Shown one piece after another: positions 60,219 to 64,000 of a DNA stretch of 64,000 nt. Made by a program: the position numbers and the translations under genes. The notes under the pieces are model-generated. The model searched no databases, had not been told where the DNA came from, and worked only from the letters and a program-made list of their open reading frames with translations. Origin of the DNA: Streptomyces sp. NRRL WC-3742 (GTDB lineage: Bacteria > Actinomycetota > Actinomycetes > Streptomycetales > Streptomycetaceae). Numbering within the stretch: the first letter of the stretch is position 1; every line of letters begins with the position of its first letter. Location: assembly GCF_000720635.1 (NCBI RefSeq), contig NZ_JOCF01000007.1, forward strand, positions 62,001 through 126,000, read 5' to 3'.

Positions 60219-60941
60219 GTGACCGGCACCGTGCTCGTTCTATGGGACGTCGACCGCACCCTGGTGTACGTCGGCGAGACCGACCGCGCGGTCTACCGCG
60301 AGGCGTTCCTCCACGTCGTCGGCCGCGAGGCGGCGAGGCTTCCCGAGCGGGGGACCGGACGCACGATGCCGCTTGCCGTACGCGAGCTGCTCGCCGCCAA
60401 CGACGTCGACCAGCAGGACGTGGAGCCGCTCGCGGAACAGATCGTCGCGCTGCTGCCCAGGCTCCTCGCCGCCAAGTCCGAGGAGCTGCGCTCGGCCGGC
60501 GTGCTGATGCCCGGCGCCACGGCGGCCCTCGCCGCGGTCGCGGCCCGTCCCGACCTCGTCCCCACGGTGGTCACCGGGAACCTGCAGCAGAGCGCCGAGA
60601 TCAAGCTGAGCGCCTTCGGACTCGACCGGTACGTCGACCTCGCCGTAGGCGGCTTCGCCTCAGACGACTCCCACCGGCCAGCTCTGGTCGGCATCGCCCA
60701 GCGGCGCGCGGGCGCCCGCCACGGGACGGCCTTCGACCGCTCGAACACGGTGATCATCGGAGACTCGCTCGAAGACGTTCGGACCGGAGCGGAAGGCGGA
60801 GCTGCCGTGATAGCCGTGGCCTCCGGCACCACCAGCGCCGAACGACTCGCCGAAGCCGGGGCGGACCGCGTCCTCGACAGCCTGAGCGACCCTCGCGCGG
60901 TACTCCGCGCAATCGCCGAACTCACCGGAACAAACCAGTAG
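60219..60941 (+). CDS. HAD-superfamily phosphatase
   Basis: 240 residues. GTG 60219 is preferred because AAGGAG (60205-60210) is 8 bases upstream; GTG 60213 would be only 2 bases from it. Motif I WDVDRTL (nucleophile Asp and acid Asp two residues later), motif II in VVTGNLQQSAEI, Lys region and motif IV VIIGDSLEDVRTGAEGG are present, with a small helical cap. Looks like a phosphoglycolate-phosphatase-type enzyme for a small phosphorylated metabolite. It is intact although its neighbours are not. Confidence 0.88.
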   Translation: MTGTVLVLWDVDRTLVYVGETDRAVYREAFLHVVGREAARLPERGTGRTMPLAVRELLAANDVDQQDVEPLAEQIVALLPRLLAAKSEELRSAGVLMPGATAALAAVAARPDLVPTVVTGNLQQSAEIKLSAFGLDRYVDLAVGGFASDDSHRPALVGIAQRRAGARHGTAFDRSNTVIIGDSLEDVRTGAEGGAAVIAVASGTTSAERLAEAGADRVLDSLSDPRAVLRAIAELTGTNQ

Positions 60942-60999
60942 TTCGGAGGGTGGCTCTGGTCACCCAGCCCGGGCGCACGGGACTGCTACCGTCACCGCC

Positions 61000-61890
61000 A
61001 TGACGCTCTCCGCAGCAGACGGCCGCGTGGTCGACCTCCGCAAGGAGGCCGTCGACCAGGTCCTCGAACTCGTCGAGCAGCGCCTCGGCACAGCGCTCGG
61101 CCGGAGCGGCCTCGTGCGCAAGCGCCGCTCGGTCGGGGCGAGCACCGGCCGGGGCACGTGGGTCCGCATCGAGCGCCGCCCGTGGACGAGGGCCCGCGAG
61201 CAAGGCTGGACCGGCACCGAGACCGCCGCCGCGCTGACCGATGTCGCGATGCCCCGCTGGCTCGGTTCCGTGGCATGGCGCGACGCGGTCGACGGAGCGA
61301 TCTGGCGAGCGGACGAGACGGAACTCCTCCCCGACAGCCCGGTCGGCACCGCCGTCCTGGCCGCCGACCCCCAGCTCCCGGACAGCTGGTGGCAGGCCCT
61401 GAACGCCTCGCTGGACGCGCTCGCAGCCCAACCCACGTCCACGGTCGCGACACCGGACACCGAACCGATCACCCAGCAACTGGTCGACCACACGGTCCGC
61501 ACGGCCTTCCCCCTGGCCCAGAACACCCGGGTCATCTCGCGGCGAACCGCGCACGCCGACCTGAACTGGGCGAACCTCACCGGCCCCGCGTTCAGCGTGT
61601 TCGACTGGGAGGACTGGGGGACCACTCCACGCGGCCTGGACTCGGCCTCGCTGCTCGCCGCCTCCCTCGCCGCGAGGAGCCGCCGGTACTCGCGGAGGCG
61701 TCCGGTCCACCTCCAGCCCGATGGCGGCCGCCAGCTCCCGCAGGAACGTCAAGTCAAGGTGTGTTCGGGGGAGCGCAGTTCAGTTGTCCTCGGCTCTGTA
61801 CCACGCGCTCGGCACGCGGCCGGGGAGGCGGTGCTCGATGCGGTGCTCGCTCTTGGTGCAGCCGGCGAAGGGGCCGTTGGGGCCGCGTAG
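61000..61890 (+). CDS. Aminoglycoside-phosphotransferase-like protein, 3' end replaced
   Basis: The frame is 296 residues from ATG 61000; a TACCGT about 10 bases upstream without a ribosome site suggests a leaderless mRNA. Homology to APH-like kinases is visible in the catalytic loop HADLNWANL (HGDLHxxN-like) and the metal Asp in VFDWEDWGTTP. The DASLL-type helix GLDSASLLAASLA follows, but from about residue 228 (near 61685) the rest is Arg-rich shadow of the minus-strand mobile-element genes, so about 70 native C-terminal residues appear lost. Probably inactive. The junction marks the edge of the neighbouring element. Confidence 0.65.
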   Translation: MTLSAADGRVVDLRKEAVDQVLELVEQRLGTALGRSGLVRKRRSVGASTGRGTWVRIERRPWTRAREQGWTGTETAAALTDVAMPRWLGSVAWRDAVDGAIWRADETELLPDSPVGTAVLAADPQLPDSWWQALNASLDALAAQPTSTVATPDTEPITQQLVDHTVRTAFPLAQNTRVISRRTAHADLNWANLTGPAFSVFDWEDWGTTPRGLDSASLLAASLAARSRRYSRRRPVHLQPDGGRQLPQERQVKVCSGERSSVVLGSVPRARHAAGEAVLDAVLALGAAGEGAVGAA

Positions 61891-62355
61891 GTCGGCCATG
61901 CAGGGGCGGTAGTGGTCGCGGTACCAGGTGCTGGGGCCGGTGTAGCCGCAGGTGGCGGGGTCGGTCAGTTGTTGCCAGGCGAGCCAGAGGGCGTGCAGTG
62001 CGCCGACGGCGTCCCAGTGTTCGGTCCAGAGGTGGCACCAGCGGGCGTCGGCGGAGGGCTCGCCGAGACAGCCGGGGACGAGGACGCCTTCCACCCACTC
62101 GGTGAGCAGCCGGAGCTCCGACTCCAGCGAGTCTCCCTCGAGGAGGAAGATGAACGGCGGGTACTTGTCCTTGTCCTCCGGGGGCTGCCCGGGCGGCGAT
62201 ACGGCGGTGAAGAGCGCGTCGGGTTCCGGCGTTCCGGAGGACAGTTTTCGTACGGTGGCGCGCAGCGCGGCCATCTCGGCCTTGAGGTCTTCGATGTCCT
62301 CCGCCATCGCCGTGTGGTCCGGTGCCTCCGCGCCGGGGCCGATGGCGTCAGCCAC
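61780..62355 (-). CDS. DUF4913-domain protein of an integrative element
   Basis: 191 residues from GTG 62355, overlapping the coupling-protein stop by 8 bases. An N-terminal coiled coil (MAEDIEDLKAEMAALRATV) precedes the DUF4913 pattern LLTEWVEGVLVPGCLGEPSA, WCHLWTEHWDAVGALHALWL, AWQQLTDPATCGYTGPSTWY. This domain is found almost only in actinomycete conjugative elements, next to TraG/VirD4-like ATPases, with unknown function. After its stop the minus strand begins another gene (LTFLRELAAAIGLEVDR) that is cut off near 61685. Confidence 0.85.
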   Translation of the reverse strand: MADAIGPGAEAPDHTAMAEDIEDLKAEMAALRATVRKLSSGTPEPDALFTAVSPPGQPPEDKDKYPPFIFLLEGDSLESELRLLTEWVEGVLVPGCLGEPSADARWCHLWTEHWDAVGALHALWLAWQQLTDPATCGYTGPSTWYRDHYRPCMADLRGPNGPFAGCTKSEHRIEHRLPGRVPSAWYRAEDN

Positions 62356-64000
62356 GTCGTCCTGCCTTGCGCTTTTCCCAGGCCATGTTGGCGCGTTCGG
62401 CGATGGCGGCTTCCTCTGCCCGCATGGCGGGAGCGAGGTGTCCCAGCGTGTCCTCCAGGTACCAGGGCCGCAGGGCGATCTGGGCGACGGGCATGCCGGT
62501 CGACAGGAGCAGGGCGGTGCCGCGCTTCAGGGCGCGGATCTGGGCCGGTTCGAGGATCTGTTCGCGGTGTTCGCTGACGGAGGTGGAGCCGCCGTCGCGG
62601 CTCTTGGAGTAGGACCCGCGGGTGATCTCGTGGTTGCCGACCAGGGTCGCGATGTCGTTGACGAACCGCGCGTCGTCCAGCCCGACACCGATGACCTTCT
62701 TGGTGGCGGCGCCCCAGAGGGAGCTCATGCCGGCCTCGCCCCAGGCGCGTACGCCCTGGGAGTAGCTCTGCAGGATCGTGTAGGGGGTGATGCCGCGCGA
62801 ACCGAGGTGGCTGTAGAGGTCGGGGAGGTCGGCGATGTTGCAGATGTTGGCGGCTTCGTCGAGGACGGCGCGCATCGGTTCGGGCAGGCGTCCGCTGTGC
62901 CGTTCGCCGGCCTCGGAGGCCGCGGTGAAGACGGCGTCGGCGAGTGCGGCGACGACGGCGGAGGAGGCGCCGCCTTTCTTACTGAGGAGGTAGAGGGTGT
63001 CCCGGCCGAGTGCGAACTCCTCCGGTCGGAATCGGGGCCGGTACCGGTCGGGCATCATCCAGGCGAGGACGTTCTCGTCGCGCAGCGCCGAGATGGCGGT
63101 GCGGGCGTTCTGGTAGATGCCGGACTGGGTCTCTTCGGCGATGTTGACGGAGCTCTCGACCTGCTCGGCCAGGACCTCCTCGTGCTGGTAGAGAATTCGC
63201 AGTGGCGCCCGTTCCTTGGGGTCCGCGACCCAGGTGAGGACGTCCCGGACGGTGGCGCCGTCCCACCAGGCGGCGCGGAACATGCCGACGAGCAGGTCGC
63301 TGGCGCCCTGGGCCCAGAAGGGGTCGGCGGCGTCGCTCTTGACCTGGTTGACGAAGTGGGTGGCCAGGCGCTCCGCGCGGTCGAGGGTTTCGGCCTCGGC
63401 GATGATGTCCCACCAGCAGGAGCGCGAGATCTGCGCGACGCCCTGGGTGTCGAAGGCCCAGACGGTGCCGGCCTTCTGTCGGGAGGCGAGGGTGGCGGCG
63501 TAGACGTCCGGCTTGTTGCTGGTTACCAGGAGCGCGGCGGGCGCTTCGACGGCCACGGGGATGGCGATGGCGCTGGACTTGCCGGCGCGGGGGGCCATCA
63601 GGGCGAGGTAGGTGTCCTCGTCGGAGCCGCGCAGCTCGACGTCGGACGGGAGGTGGTCGCCGAGCAGCACGCCCCGGTCGCGTGGGGCGAGTTTGCGGGG
63701 TTTGACGTCGCGGAGGGAGGCGCGCAGCCGGGTCGCGGTGCGGGCCGCCCGCTGGGGTGTGAGGTCGCGGACTTGGTGGAGGGTGGCGAGGTGGGACGCG
63801 TTGTGGAATCGGCGCAGGCATGCCCACAGGCCCCAGGTGAGGGCAGCGACGACAACCAGGTCGAGGAGCACGGCGCCGACGGCGCTTGCGGTCGGTGATT
63901 GTGGCCAGACCGCCGTCCAGTCACGCGTCATCTCGAAGACGGTGTACGGGCTGAGCGGCGGGACGTCGGCTTCGGTGACGGCAGCGCCGAGGGCGGCCCC
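62348..64000 (-). CDS. VirD4/TraG-like conjugative coupling ATPase, 5' end outside the window
   Basis: The frame is still open at the right edge (ATG 63931 is internal: 23 more in-frame codons reach position 64000). At least 550 residues. One membrane span near ASAVGAVLLDLVVVAALTWG, then DVELRGSDEDTYLALMAPRA, Walker A APRAGKSSA, Walker B MRAVLDEAANIC and late motif PYTILQSYSQGVRAWG. This is the T4SS-type coupling ATPase family. It marks the body of an integrative conjugative element lying to the right. Confidence 0.9.
   Translation of the reverse strand, partial: GAALGAAVTEADVPPLSPYTVFEMTRDWTAVWPQSPTASAVGAVLLDLVVVAALTWGLWACLRRFHNASHLATLHQVRDLTPQRAARTATRLRASLRDVKPRKLAPRDRGVLLGDHLPSDVELRGSDEDTYLALMAPRAGKSSAIAIPVAVEAPAALLVTSNKPDVYAATLASRQKAGTVWAFDTQGVAQISRSCWWDIIAEAETLDRAERLATHFVNQVKSDAADPFWAQGASDLLVGMFRAAWWDGATVRDVLTWVADPKERAPLRILYQHEEVLAEQVESSVNIAEETQSGIYQNARTAISALRDENVLAWMMPDRYRPRFRPEEFALGRDTLYLLSKKGGASSAVVAALADAVFTAASEAGERHSGRLPEPMRAVLDEAANICNIADLPDLYSHLGSRGITPYTILQSYSQGVRAWGEAGMSSLWGAATKKVIGVGLDDARFVNDIATLVGNHEITRGSYSKSRDGGSTSVSEHREQILEPAQIRALKRGTALLLSTGMPVAQIALRPWYLEDTLGHLAPAMRAEEAAIAERANMAWEKRKAGRRG

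Noticed and set aside
61952..63898. 648-codon plus-strand frame
   Set aside because: Shadow of the VirD4-like gene, which has Walker A and B motifs on the minus strand.
1..64000. CRISPR arrays, tRNA and rRNA genes
   Set aside because: No regularly spaced repeats, no cloverleaf with a CCA-type acceptor pattern and no rRNA-like conserved block was noticed when reading both strands by eye.

Overview
The window is very GC-rich actinomycete DNA: GTG and TTG starts, GTGA/ATGA stop-start overlaps and translational coupling are common. The secreted ricin-type lectin enzymes, XRE-TPR and AfsR-like regulators and remnants of actinomycete conjugative elements point to Streptomyces or a close relative such as Kitasatospora. 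It reads as an accessory part of the chromosome: functional operons on the left, and increasing gene decay, IS scars and mobile-element debris towards the right end.

Layout. 0-2 kb: two secreted proteins with almost matching ricin (CBM13) C-termini, a truncated CBM6 protein and a ThuA-domain protein. 2-7.6 kb: a tightly coupled five-gene ebo-type operon (inositol-phosphate-synthase-like, UbiA-like prenyltransferase, TatD-like hydrolase, EboE-like TIM barrel, alkaline-phosphatase-fold enzyme). 7.6-12.3 kb: a membrane Ser/Thr kinase, an OmpR-type two-component system and two small genes, tied together by a repeated 11-bp direct-repeat promoter element. 12.5-18.6 kb: a secreted HNH protein, a secreted beta-helix protein and a small secreted protein with a cytosolic partner. 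18.7-28.5 kb: an alpha-galactoside-type sugar locus (GH36, secreted barrel protein, ABC importer, LacI regulator). 29.4-34.9 kb: an unrecognised three-gene operon followed by an XRE-TPR regulator and a 2H phosphoesterase. 35-37.6 kb: a HATPase protein with a hexanucleotide repeat, small overlapping ORFs and a DUF1835-type protein. 37.6-44.8 kb: a catalase-LodA fusion with its LodB-like flavoprotein, a metzincin-type protease and two small divergent genes. 45-51.2 kb: alpha/beta hydrolase with ArsR-like regulator, a frameshifted XRE-TPR gene, FkbM debris, a ROK protein and an acyltransferase. 51.5-55.1 kb: a pseudokinase paralogue of the 8-kb kinase, broken histidine-kinase and NB-ARC genes, a small secreted protein and two transposase stumps. 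55.3-61.7 kb: an AfsR-like STAND regulator, a chimeric broken integrase, a HAD phosphatase and an APH-like gene cut off at its 3' end. 61.8-64 kb: the edge of an integrative conjugative element (DUF4913 and a VirD4/TraG-like coupling ATPase that runs out of the window).

The strongest leads are four. First, a candidate two-component regulon whose direct-repeat promoters precede both an active kinase and, 40 kb away, a catalytically dead copy of it. Second, an H2O2-forming quinoprotein oxidase fused to its own catalase-like domain, with maturation-type neighbours. Third, an ebo-type cluster in which an inositol-phosphate-synthase homologue sits where a dehydroquinate-synthase-like enzyme would be expected. 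Fourth, a palindrome-containing promoter element shared by the beta-helix gene and an orphan site at 28.8 kb. No tRNA, rRNA or CRISPR array was seen.
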